Below, one piece after another: positions 34,316 to 41,775 of a stretch of DNA of 64,000 nucleotides. The notes beneath the pieces are model-generated. The model saw only the letters and a list, made by a program, of their open reading frames with translations, did no database searches and was not told the origin of the DNA. Every line of letters starts with the position of its first letter. Position 1 is the stretch's first letter. Source of the DNA: Flavisolibacter longurius (GTDB taxonomy: Bacteria > Bacteroidota > Bacteroidia > Chitinophagales > Chitinophagaceae); contig JACJGO010000024.1 of the NCBI GenBank assembly GCA_014163555.1, positions 1-64,000 on the forward strand, in the 5' to 3' direction. The position numbers and the translations under genes are program-made.

Positions 34316-34765
34316 TCAGTAGGCCGCATTCTCAAACTCAAAACGATTGCTTTCCTGGTAGGCGGCAAACGCTTCCGGATCGCCATAGGGACCATGGTAT
34401 TTGGCGCTGCTGAAGGCTAAAATGGGAAAGAACAGGATTGGAAGAAAAATCAGTCCCAATGTAAATCCAATGTCTTTACCAAAGCTTTTCGAAAGCAGGT
34501 GCGTGGATTTAATGGCAACATACAGGTTCACCAACGGGATAAACAGAAGCAGCATCCACCAACCGGGTTTGCCCACAACCTTCAGGTGAACATAAAAATT
34601 GTAAAGGGGAATAAGGGAAGCCCAGCCGGGTTTTCCTGCTTTTTCAAAAATTCGCCATTGCGAAATAATGCTGATGAGGGTGATGGCGCCTATAAAGGCC
34701 AGCATGGTGACAATAATCGCCGGATCAATGAGGGGTTCCGACTCGTAGTAATAGTTTTCTTCCAT
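34316..34765 (-). CDS. DUF5684-type small membrane protein
   Basis: A 149-residue integral membrane protein with three to four hydrophobic helices (about 15-38, 67-88, 95-118). Characteristic loops are WRIFEKAGKPGWASLIPLYN, VVGKPGWWMLLLFIPLVNLY and KSFGKDIGFTLGL. The repeated KPGW...IP-N pattern is the DUF5684 signature as I recall it, and its function is unknown. The C-terminal tail (YQESNRFEFENAAY) is soluble. It is a single gene, divergent from the lipoprotein gene at 34852. Confidence 0.82.
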   Translation of the reverse strand: MEENYYYESEPLIDPAIIVTMLAFIGAITLISIISQWRIFEKAGKPGWASLIPLYNFYVHLKVVGKPGWWMLLLFIPLVNLYVAIKSTHLLSKSFGKDIGFTLGLIFLPILFFPILAFSSAKYHGPYGDPEAFAAYQESNRFEFENAAY

Positions 34766-34851
34766 AAGGCAGATTGTTTTGGGTTAAAAAAAGCAAGTTT
34801 ATAAATTTCCTGCTACTTTAGCAATCTATCAAACACGATTTTCAATAGACT

Positions 34852-35889
34852 ATGAAAAAAATCTTATTCGGTTCCGGTCTCCTGGCGGCGATGGCCATGA
34901 CCGGCTGCAGCAACAATACCGCAGAAGCCACAAGCCGAAACGACTCATCCGCGCAAACAAAAAGCACGACGGCAGAAAACAACGAACCCCCCAAACCAAC
35001 CCTGGATACAGCCCGGTACAGCCAATTGATGGCACATCTGGCCAACGGTGATACCACCGGTCGCTGGCCGGTAAAAGGACCGTTACCCCTGCCAGGCGCT
35101 ATTCTGCCTTTTAACCGGGTAATAGCGTATTATGGAAACCTGTACAGCAACCGTATGGGAGCCCTTGGCAAATGGCCTAAAAAAGAAATGATTCCCCGCC
35201 TGCTGGAGGAAGTCAAAAAATGGAATGATGCTGACAGTGTGATCAAGTCCATTCCAGCCCTGCACTACATTGCCGTAACGGCTCAGGGCAGTCCGGGTAA
35301 AGACAATAAATGGCGTTTCCGCATGCCGTATAACCAGATTGATACCGTGCTGAATTGGGCCAAAGAAATTGACGCCATTGTATTTATCGACATTCAGGTT
35401 GGACTGAGTGACCTGCAGGCCGAAGTGCCACACTACGAAAAATACCTTTCCCTGCCCAATGTGCACCTGGGAATTGACCCCGAATTTTATATGAATTCGA
35501 AAGGTGGCGCCCGTCCGGGCAGCGTAATTGGTTCGGTGGATGCCCGTGAAATTAACTGGGTGAGTGATTACCTGGCAGGCCTTGTTCGTAAGCACAACCT
35601 GCCGCCAAAAATGTTCATGATTCACCGATTTACACAGGGGATGGTTACCAACTCCAAGAACATTAAACTACACCCGGAGCTGCAGATAATTATGGATATG
35701 GATGGCTGGGGACCCACGGCAAAGAAGAAAAGCACGTATTATAGCTGGATCGCCCCCGAGCCGGTGCAATTCACAGGATTTAAGCTGTTTTATGTGAACG
35801 ACACAGAATACAGTAATCAGGCGGAGCTGATGACAAGGGAAGAAATCCTGAATTTACGTCCTAGGCCGATTTATATTCAGTATCAGTAA
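34852..35889 (+). CDS. Lipoprotein of unknown function, possible TIM-barrel hydrolase
   Basis: A 345-residue protein with a lipoprotein signal (MAMTGCSNN, Cys19) and a T/S/N-rich linker to about residue 50. The remainder reads as a folded alpha/beta domain with barrel-like strands: RVIAYYGNLY, LHYIAVTAQG, DAIVFIDIQVG, VHLGIDPEFYM, KMFMIHRF and LQIIMDMDGWG. Acidic residues at strand ends (FIDIQ, GIDPEF, MDMDG) are placed as in glycosidase-like TIM barrels, so a carbohydrate-active role is possible. I do not recognise the family. A strong terminator follows, so it is a single-gene unit. Confidence 0.75.
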   Translation: MKKILFGSGLLAAMAMTGCSNNTAEATSRNDSSAQTKSTTAENNEPPKPTLDTARYSQLMAHLANGDTTGRWPVKGPLPLPGAILPFNRVIAYYGNLYSNRMGALGKWPKKEMIPRLLEEVKKWNDADSVIKSIPALHYIAVTAQGSPGKDNKWRFRMPYNQIDTVLNWAKEIDAIVFIDIQVGLSDLQAEVPHYEKYLSLPNVHLGIDPEFYMNSKGGARPGSVIGSVDAREINWVSDYLAGLVRKHNLPPKMFMIHRFTQGMVTNSKNIKLHPELQIIMDMDGWGPTAKKKSTYYSWIAPEPVQFTGFKLFYVNDTEYSNQAELMTREEILNLRPRPIYIQYQ

Positions 35890-35960
35890 GCCTCACATAA
35901 CCTCTGTGGTGGGAGGAACAGCCAAGGCTCAAAGGCCTGTTCTTGTACGATACATTTTTT

Positions 35961-35998
35961 AGCTTCTGCCAGTTTTTCTGGTGGAGGCTTTTTGTTTT
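35961..35998 (+). terminator. Terminator after the lipoprotein gene
   Basis: AGCTTCTGCCAG pairs with CTGGTGGAGGCT (12 pairs, three of them G-U) across a TTTTT loop, followed by TTTTTGTTTTT. Confidence 0.8.
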
Positions 35999-36101
35999 TA
36001 TAAGGAAATTGCCCTTTCTCGTATGGGATGCCTCGGGAGTGCCGTCGCCGCCGGCAGATGTATTTATGAATTGTTGCCAATTATTGGCATATACCATATC
36101 C

Positions 36102-36383
36102 TCACACCAACACATCTCCAAAATCTGGCTTTTTATCAAACACGGCTTTGGCAAACGGACAAACCGGCGATACTTTCATTCCATGCATGCGGGCATACTC
36201 TACAGTTTTGTGCACCAACGAATACCCAATATTTTGTCCTCTTAATTCATCATCCACTTCGGTATGTTCAATGATCATGGTATTATCGCTGCTAACCGTA
36301 TAGGCAAGCTGGGCAAGAATGTCTTCTTCATCAGCAACAAAAAACACACCCCTGTTTTCACCATCTTTATGTTGAATAGTCAT
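36102..36383 (-). CDS. GNAT-like N-acetyltransferase (YjdJ/COG2388 type)
   Basis: A 93-residue minimal GNAT protein. The start is set at MTIQHKDGEN; a longer frame adds 14 residues encoded by the trp promoter region. The acetyl-CoA motif region is EVDDELRGQNIGYSLVHKTVEYAR (RGQNIG corresponds to R/Q-x-x-G-x-G/A), followed by VSPVCPFAKAVFDKKPDF, typical of the small YjdJ-type family. The substrate is unknown. It is divergent from the trp operon: its start codon is about 30 bases from the predicted trp promoter. Confidence 0.85.
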   Translation of the reverse strand: MTIQHKDGENRGVFFVADEEDILAQLAYTVSSDNTMIIEHTEVDDELRGQNIGYSLVHKTVEYARMHGMKVSPVCPFAKAVFDKKPDFGDVLV

Positions 36384-36412
36384 AACTGCTTTTTCTATAC
36401 CTAAAAAAATAT

Positions 36413-36444
36413 TTTGCCAAATCATTCATCCTGCCGCATATTTG
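36413..36444 (+). promoter_or_regulatory. Predicted trp operon promoter
   Basis: TTTG (36413-36416), then 20 bases, then CATATTTG (36437-36444), which fits the Bacteroidota TTTG-n19-21-TAnnTTTG promoter with one mismatch. The leader peptide ATG follows five bases after the box, so the leader mRNA would have almost no untranslated 5' end. Confidence 0.6.
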
Positions 36445-36449
36445 CACAA

Positions 36450-36509
36450 ATGAAAATGATCAGCAATAAATTTTGGTGGTGGCATACAAACTCTTTTGGG
36501 GTTCTGTAA
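36450..36509 (+). CDS. trpL: trp operon leader peptide with three consecutive Trp codons
   Basis: A 19-codon frame, ATG AAA ATG ATC AGC AAT AAA TTT TGG TGG TGG CAT ... CTG TAA. Trp codons at 36474-36482 (residues 9-11) sense charged tRNA-Trp. Stalling there would leave GGGGTTCTG (36498-36506) free to pair with CAGAGCCCC (36539-36547), all nine positions pairing with one G-U. That blocks the terminator at 36542-36566. A ribosome that reaches the stop codon covers the first strand and lets the terminator form. This is the classical attenuation layout directly upstream of trpE. It is too short for routine gene callers. A second ATG (third codon) is an alternative start. Confidence 0.92.
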   Translation: MKMISNKFWWWHTNSFGVL

Positions 36510-36541
36510 CGCTGTTGCCGTTATTTATTTACTATAATCAG

Positions 36542-36566
36542 AGCCCCGCAACCAGCGGGGCTTTTT
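36542..36566 (+). terminator. trp attenuator (intrinsic terminator with competing antiterminator)
   Basis: AGCCCCGC pairs with GCGGGGCT across AACCA, followed by TTTT. The first arm (with three upstream bases) is also the partner of 36498-36506, so terminator and antiterminator exclude each other. It lies 13 bases before trpE. Confidence 0.93.
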
Positions 36567-36578
36567 ATGTTACCGTGT

Positions 36579-37994
36579 ATGAAGAAGATACAAATTGAAA
36601 CGACAGTCCGGAAAATGCTTGCCGATGTGTATACTCCCGTCGGCATTTACCTGCGATTGCGTGACCGCTTTCGGGATACGGTGCTCCTGGAAAGTACTGA
36701 CCACCACGCTGCCGAAAACAGTTATTCTTTTATCTGCATTAATGCTATCGGTGGTATCGAAATCAGGGAAGATGTGGTGGAAACAAAGCTGCCGGGACAG
36801 CCTGCGCAACGAACGCCACTAGGAGGGAACAACCCTCTACAGACGCTTCTTTGGGATTTCACCCAGCGTTTTGAAACGGTTTCTGCCGATTCCAAAGCTG
36901 CCCGGTTTGCACAAGGATTGTATGGCTATTTCACCTTTGACGCGGTGCAGTTTTTTGAAACCATTCAATTTCAAAAAAATAGGGACAAGAATAATCAAAT
37001 TCCTTTTGCCCGCTATCGGTTGTATCAGTATGCAATCGCTATCAACCACTACCGTGATGAATTGATTCTGTTGGAAAATAGAGTGGCCGGTGTGGAAAGC
37101 GAAGGAGAGGTTGTGGAAAGCCTGATCAACAGCAAAGACGTTCCTGTTTTCCCCTTTAAAACAGCATCCGCTGAATCGTCCAATATGGAGGACGACGATT
37201 TTCGCCAGATGGTAAAAAAAGGTATTGCCAGTTGTCATCGTGGCGATGTTTTCCAGATCGTGCTGAGTCGCCGTTTTCAGCAAAAATTTTCCGGAGATGA
37301 ATTCAATGTTTACCGTGCACTTCGGAACATTAACCCATCACCTTACTTGTTTTTCTTCGATTATGGAGATTACAAGCTGGCAGGTTCTTCGCCCGAAGCG
37401 CAACTGATCATTCGCAATGGCAAGGCTATCATTCATCCCATAGCGGGAACGTTCAAACGCTCAGGCGATGATGTAGTGGACCAGCAGCGTGCCGATGAAT
37501 TAACCAGGGATGCAAAAGAGAACGCCGAGCATGTGATGCTCGTAGACCTGGCCCGCAATGATCTCAGCACGGTTTGCACCAATGTGGAAGTAACCCAATA
37601 CAAGCAGATCCAGTACTACTCGCATGTGATCCATATGGTGAGTGAAGTGACCGGTGATATAGCCGAAGGCAGTAATCCGTTTGATGTGTTGTTTAAAACC
37701 TTCCCGGCCGGAACCCTTAGCGGTGCCCCCAAGTACAAGGCTATGCAACTGATCGACAGCCTGGAACCCACAGCCCGCAGTTTTTACGGCGGTGCCATTG
37801 GTTATGTGGGCTTTGATGGCACCTGCAATCATGCTATTATGATCCGAACCTTGTTAAGCAAAGACAATACACTTTTCCTGCAGGGCGGTGCCGGTATTGT
37901 AGCAGCCAGCAATCCTGAAAGTGAATTGCAGGAAGTGGCCAATAAACTGAATGCGTTAAAGAAAGCCATTGAGATGGCGGAGGGAATTGCGTAA
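36579..37994 (+). CDS. trpE: Anthranilate synthase component I
   Basis: A 471-residue chorismate-using subunit that makes anthranilate with ammonia from TrpG. The Trp feedback site is visible as VLLES near residue 35. The chorismate-binding catalytic part shows VFQIVLSRRFQQ, PSPYLFFFDYG, GTFKRSGDDVVD, ENAEHVMLVDLARNDLS and FPAGTLSGAPKYKAMQLID. The start at 36579 (MKKIQIETT) is preferred; an ATG four codons earlier lies in the T-run of the attenuator. It is the first structural gene of the trp operon, controlled by the attenuator and presumably by feedback inhibition. Confidence 0.97.
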   Translation: MKKIQIETTVRKMLADVYTPVGIYLRLRDRFRDTVLLESTDHHAAENSYSFICINAIGGIEIREDVVETKLPGQPAQRTPLGGNNPLQTLLWDFTQRFETVSADSKAARFAQGLYGYFTFDAVQFFETIQFQKNRDKNNQIPFARYRLYQYAIAINHYRDELILLENRVAGVESEGEVVESLINSKDVPVFPFKTASAESSNMEDDDFRQMVKKGIASCHRGDVFQIVLSRRFQQKFSGDEFNVYRALRNINPSPYLFFFDYGDYKLAGSSPEAQLIIRNGKAIIHPIAGTFKRSGDDVVDQQRADELTRDAKENAEHVMLVDLARNDLSTVCTNVEVTQYKQIQYYSHVIHMVSEVTGDIAEGSNPFDVLFKTFPAGTLSGAPKYKAMQLIDSLEPTARSFYGGAIGYVGFDGTCNHAIMIRTLLSKDNTLFLQGGAGIVAASNPESELQEVANKLNALKKAIEMAEGIA

Positions 37995-38059
37995 ATGGTT
38001 TTTGTTGAAATGTTGAGAAGTTGATCAGTATAAAGCAAGTTGATTTTAAAAATTGAACA

Positions 38060-38626
38060 ATGAAGCTGTTGGTGTTTGACAATTACGATTCGTTTACCTA
38101 TAACTTGGTTCACCTGGTAAAGCAGGTGGATAAGAAAATAGAAGTGGATGTATTCCGCAATGACGAAATCCCGCTGGAAAACGTAGCCGGTTACGACAAG
38201 ATTATTTTGTCTCCGGGACCGGGAATACCCTCGGAAGCCGGGCAGTTGCTGCCATTGATAGTGGAGTATGCATCCAGCAAATCCATCCTCGGTGTCTGTT
38301 TGGGTCACCAGGCAATTGGTGAAGCCTTTGGTGGAACACTGGTGAACCTTTCAACTGTTTATCACGGTGTGGCTTTGAATTGCCAGTTACAGTCTTCGCC
38401 CTTGTTTGAAGGACTGCCGGAACAGATTCCTGTTGGTCGCTACCACAGTTGGGTGGTAAGTCGTGAAGGTTTTCCAGAGGAATTGGACATTACAGCGCAG
38501 GATGACAACGGCTATATCATGGCCTTGCAACACAAAACTTACGATGTGCAGGGCGTGCAGTTTCACCCCGAAAGTGTCTTAACACCGGATGGCGAAACGA
38601 TTCTTCGCAACTGGCTGAAGCGGTAA
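38060..38626 (+). CDS. trpG: Anthranilate synthase component II (glutamine amidotransferase)
   Basis: A 188-residue class I glutamine amidotransferase supplying ammonia to TrpE. The catalytic triad is visible as GVCLGHQAIGEAFGG (Cys), with His and Glu in QFHPESVLTPDG. The opening FDNYDSFTYNLVHLV is typical for TrpG/PabA, and the protein might also serve folate synthesis. It follows trpE after 65 bases. The region after its stop carries loosely repeated GAGTTGATAGG-type words and the ATTCGTG tract before trpD. Confidence 0.97.
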   Translation: MKLLVFDNYDSFTYNLVHLVKQVDKKIEVDVFRNDEIPLENVAGYDKIILSPGPGIPSEAGQLLPLIVEYASSKSILGVCLGHQAIGEAFGGTLVNLSTVYHGVALNCQLQSSPLFEGLPEQIPVGRYHSWVVSREGFPEELDITAQDDNGYIMALQHKTYDVQGVQFHPESVLTPDGETILRNWLKR

Positions 38627-38670
38627 AGAGAGTAGTTAAGAGGAGTTGATAGGTTAATAAGTGCTTTGAA

Positions 38671-38716
38671 ATTCGTGCAATCCGTGTAAAAATTTGTGTT
38701 TACAATTCGTGTTTAA
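38671..38716 (+). repeat. ATTCGTG word tract ending at the trpD start codon
   Basis: ATTCGTGCA, ATCCGTGTAAAA, ATTTGTGTTTACA, ATTCGTGTTTAA, then ATG. The same ATTCGTG word with the same ending is found before trpC (39776-39808). Confidence 0.75.
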
Positions 38717-39709
38717 ATGAAGAAGATATTACAACAGCTTTTCGAACATAAAACACTCTCCCGCCAGCAGGCGAAAGAGATTATGCTCAACATTGCCAGG
38801 GGAACCTACAATGATGTAGAACTGACAGCCTTTATAACAGTGTACCTTATGCGTAGCATTACCATCAACGAACTGCAGGGATTCCGTGATGGCCTGCTGG
38901 AACTGGCAGTACCCGTTGACCTGAACGGGCAAAAGGTAATGGACATCGTAGGTACCGGTGGTGATGGCAAGAACACTTTTAACATCTCCACCTTGTCCTG
39001 CCTGATTGTAGCCGGTGCCGGCAAGAAAGTGGCCAAGCATGGCAACTACGGCGCTACTTCGGTCAGCGGTGCTTCCAACGTGATGGAAACGCTGGGTTAT
39101 AAATTCAAAAACAAAAACGATAGCCTGAACCGGGAACTGGATGAAGCGGGATTTACATTTTTGCATGCACCCCTGTTTCACCCGGCGCTAAAAGCAGTGG
39201 CCGGAATCCGCAAAAACCTTGGCTTCCGTACCTTCTTTAACATGCTGGGACCGATGGTGAATCCCGCCAAGCCGGAATACCAATTGGTGGGTGTGTTTAA
39301 CCTGGAGATGGCACGTATTTATAATTACCTGCTGCAACAGGAAGGCAAACCCTTTACCATCATTCATGGATTAGATGGCTACGATGAAATTTCGCTGACA
39401 TCCGATACAAAAGTGATCACCAATGCGGGTGAGAAGGTCTTGTCTGCAGAGCAGATCGGTAAGCGTACCGTTTCACCCATGGATATTTACGGCGGCGGTA
39501 CAGTGGATGAAGCTGCAAAGATTTTCATGAGAGTATTGAAGGGCGAAGGCTCCTGGTCGCAGAACGCAGTTGTGTTGGCAAACGCCGCAATGGCGCTGAA
39601 TTGTATGGGTGATTTTAATACTTACGAAGAGGCATACAATGCTGCCTGCGAAAGTCTCGAAAGCGGGAAAGCACTGGCTTCGTTTCAGAAGTTGATCGCC
39701 ATGCAGTAA
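38717..39709 (+). CDS. trpD: Anthranilate phosphoribosyltransferase
   Basis: A 330-residue enzyme joining anthranilate to PRPP. PRPP/Mg-binding motifs are DIVGTGGDGKNTFNIST (residues about 76-92) and KHGNYGATSVSGASNVMETLG. FRTFFNMLGPMVNPA and GLDGYDEISLT are further family blocks. Length and order are standard, and the N-terminal helical domain starts KKILQQLFEHKTLSRQQA. It is third in the operon and starts immediately after an ATTCGTG word tract, with no Shine-Dalgarno sequence. Confidence 0.97.
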   Translation: MKKILQQLFEHKTLSRQQAKEIMLNIARGTYNDVELTAFITVYLMRSITINELQGFRDGLLELAVPVDLNGQKVMDIVGTGGDGKNTFNISTLSCLIVAGAGKKVAKHGNYGATSVSGASNVMETLGYKFKNKNDSLNRELDEAGFTFLHAPLFHPALKAVAGIRKNLGFRTFFNMLGPMVNPAKPEYQLVGVFNLEMARIYNYLLQQEGKPFTIIHGLDGYDEISLTSDTKVITNAGEKVLSAEQIGKRTVSPMDIYGGGTVDEAAKIFMRVLKGEGSWSQNAVVLANAAMALNCMGDFNTYEEAYNAACESLESGKALASFQKLIAMQ

Positions 39710-39711
39710 AG

Positions 39712-39746
39712 GTTTGTCGTTTATAGTTTGTGGTTTGTAGTTGATG
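39712..39746. repeat. Heptad tract GTTTGTN after trpD
   Basis: GTTTGTC, GTTTATA, GTTTGTG, GTTTGTA, GTTGATG in exact 7-base steps, starting 2 bases after the trpD stop codon. Confidence 0.8.
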
Positions 39747-39775
39747 TAATTTGAAATAAGTAATAGCAAAGCTTT

Positions 39776-39808
39776 ATTCGTGTAATTCGTGAAAAAATTC
39801 GTGTTGAA
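39776..39808 (+). repeat. ATTCGTG word tract ending at the trpC start codon
   Basis: ATTCGTGTA, ATTCGTGAAAAA, ATTCGTGTTGAA, then ATG. It is related to the tract before trpD. Confidence 0.75.
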
Positions 39809-40585
39809 ATGAATATTCTGGAAACCATCATTGAACATAAAAAAGGTGAAGTCGCCCAGCGTAAAAAAGACTGGCCGGTGGCGGTGCTTGAAAAAGAGCG
39901 CTTCTTTAAGAGGACTCCTTTTTCGCTGAAAAAGTTTCTGCTGGATGAACGAAAGACGGGCATTATAGCCGAATACAAACGGCAGTCACCATCAAAAGGC
40001 ATCATAAACAACCGCGACAGCGTAGAGGCCGTTACCAAAGCCTATTTTGGCTATGGAGCTTCAGGTATTTCTATCCTCACTGATCACCGGTTTTTTGGCG
40101 GTTCGCTGGACGACCTGGTAGCGGCAAGGGATAACAGTCTGCCCCTTTTGCGCAAGGATTTTATGATTGATGAATACCAGATTATAGAAGCAAAAGCTTT
40201 CGGTGCTGATGTGATCCTCTTGATTGCTGCCTGCCTTACACCACAGGAGGTAAAAACACTTTCTGTTGCCGCCAGAAATCTTGGACTGGAAGTATTGCTG
40301 GAACTGCACGATGAATCGGAGTTGGACCATATCTGTGATACGGTTGATCTGGTTGGCGTTAATAATCGCAACCTAAAAAATTTTGAAGTGGACCTGGAGC
40401 ATTCGGTAAGACTGGCCGCGCAGATCGATAACCGATTCATCAAAGTAGCGGAAAGCGGCATCAACGATGTAAAAAATATTCACTACCTGAAACAGCATGG
40501 CTTCCGTGGTTTTTTGATTGGTGAATATTTTATGAAGCAAGCCAGCCCCATGATGGCGTTCAAAGAATTTACCTACCAGTTATGA
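39809..40585 (+). CDS. trpC: Indole-3-glycerol phosphate synthase
   Basis: A 258-residue TIM-barrel enzyme converting carboxyphenylamino-deoxyribulose phosphate to indole-3-glycerol phosphate. Visible blocks are IIAEYKRQSPSKGII (catalytic Lys on strand 1), ISILTDHRFFGGS, LPLLRKDFMIDEYQI, GADVILLIAACL, EVLLELHDESEL, VGVNNRNLKNFEVDL and VAESGINDVKNIHYL. All key residues of the family appear present, and it is not fused to trpF. Fourth in the operon. Confidence 0.97.
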   Translation: MNILETIIEHKKGEVAQRKKDWPVAVLEKERFFKRTPFSLKKFLLDERKTGIIAEYKRQSPSKGIINNRDSVEAVTKAYFGYGASGISILTDHRFFGGSLDDLVAARDNSLPLLRKDFMIDEYQIIEAKAFGADVILLIAACLTPQEVKTLSVAARNLGLEVLLELHDESELDHICDTVDLVGVNNRNLKNFEVDLEHSVRLAAQIDNRFIKVAESGINDVKNIHYLKQHGFRGFLIGEYFMKQASPMMAFKEFTYQL

Positions 40586-40673
40586 AGGTGTCGGTAGTAT
40601 CTTTAAGGTTTTTACAGGAGCGGTTTCCTGGTGCTGCGGTTGCTGTTACGATTCACTGTCAAAAAAGGATAGG

Positions 40674-41351
40674 ATGAAAGTAAAAGTTTGCGGCATTACA
40701 CAGCTCGATCAGCTTCTCGCTTTGCCGGATATGGATGTCGACTATGCCGGCTTTATTTTTTATCCGCCCAGTCCGCGGTATGTCGGCAGGACAGGCCTAA
40801 GCGGTGCCGATGTAAAAAGATCCAACGTAAAATTGTACAAAGTGGGTGTATTTGTGGATGCGAGTTATGAGGACGTTATGCGCAGTATTGATGAATACGG
40901 CCTGGATATGGTACAGTTGCACGGCCGCGAAACACCCTACGAATGTCAGAAGATTGTCGCCAATATTGATGTGATCAAAGCCTTTCGTTTTTCGGAAAAT
41001 GACCATGTGGGCTGGATGATCAAAGACTATTATGAAGATGCCGATTTCTTCCTTTTCGATACCGGAGTTCCAGCCCCGAAAGGAGAAAGGGAAAACAAGG
41101 CCTTGTACGGCGGAACTGGCCGCAAGTTCGATTGGAAGCGGTTGCAGGATGTTGCCATCCAAAAACCTTTTTTTCTTAGCGGTGGCATTGAACCGGATGA
41201 TGCGGAAACGGTTCAGGCCTTTATGACAACGCCGGCTGCCAAACACATGATCGCGGTTGATATCAACAGCCGCTTCGAATCGGCGCCGGGAGTAAAAGAC
41301 CTGCAGAAAGTGGAGCAGTTTATTACCGAATTAAAACAATTGCATGGATAA
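40674..41351 (+). CDS. trpF: Phosphoribosylanthranilate isomerase
   Basis: A 225-residue TIM-barrel isomerase acting between TrpD and TrpC. The opening KVKVCGITQLDQL contains the catalytic Cys, and DYAGFIFYPPSPRYV, VGVFVDASYEDV, MVQLHGRETP, FFLFDTGVP with the catalytic Asp, LSGGIEPDDAE and AVDINSRFESAPGVKD follow the family order. The C-terminus overlaps the start of a cupin gene by eight bases, implying coupled translation. The gap from trpC is 88 bases. Confidence 0.97.
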   Translation: MKVKVCGITQLDQLLALPDMDVDYAGFIFYPPSPRYVGRTGLSGADVKRSNVKLYKVGVFVDASYEDVMRSIDEYGLDMVQLHGRETPYECQKIVANIDVIKAFRFSENDHVGWMIKDYYEDADFFLFDTGVPAPKGERENKALYGGTGRKFDWKRLQDVAIQKPFFLSGGIEPDDAETVQAFMTTPAAKHMIAVDINSRFESAPGVKDLQKVEQFITELKQLHG

Positions 41352-41703
41352 AGTAAATCTTGTGCAGAAATTTGACCTGGTAACAGATTATTGGAGCCCA
41401 AAAGTGGTAGGTGATTTGAATGGCCAACAGGTAAAATTGGCAAAGTTTAACGGTGAATTCATCTGGCACCATCACGAAGCAGAAGATGAAGCGTTCTTTG
41501 TTCTGAAAGGAGCGTTTCGGATGGAATACCGTGATCGTTCGGTTACAGTGAACGAAGGGGAGATGTTGATTGTTCCAAGAGGCGTGGAGCACAAGCCTGT
41601 GGCGGATGAAGAAGCGTGGGTAATGTTGTTTGAACCCGACACCACACGCAACACCGGCAACATTGTCAACGAACGAACAAAAACAAGTCTCGAGAACATC
41701 TGA
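41344..41703 (+). CDS. Small cupin-domain protein embedded in the trp operon
   Basis: A 119-residue single-domain cupin. The metal-site motif 1 is WHHHEAEDEAFFVLKGAFRME (His-rich with Glu), and motif 2 is LIVPRGVEHKPVADEE with the further His. This suggests a metal-binding small-molecule enzyme or sensor. It overlaps trpF by eight bases and precedes trpB, so it is made with the tryptophan enzymes. No role in tryptophan synthesis is known for it; sequestering or isomerising a pathway intermediate, or an unrelated function, are both possible. Confidence 0.88.
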   Translation: MDKVNLVQKFDLVTDYWSPKVVGDLNGQQVKLAKFNGEFIWHHHEAEDEAFFVLKGAFRMEYRDRSVTVNEGEMLIVPRGVEHKPVADEEAWVMLFEPDTTRNTGNIVNERTKTSLENI

Positions 41704-41775
41704 CCGGGAAAAAGAAAGATAAACAGGATGCATCCTTTTTTATCCTGCATCCCAATTCAGAAAAATGAAAAAGCT

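Noticed and set aside
36567-36578. Upstream ATG at 36567 as the trpE start
   Set aside because: It overlaps the T-run of the attenuator and adds only MLPC; the ATG at 36579 gives the usual TrpE N-terminus.
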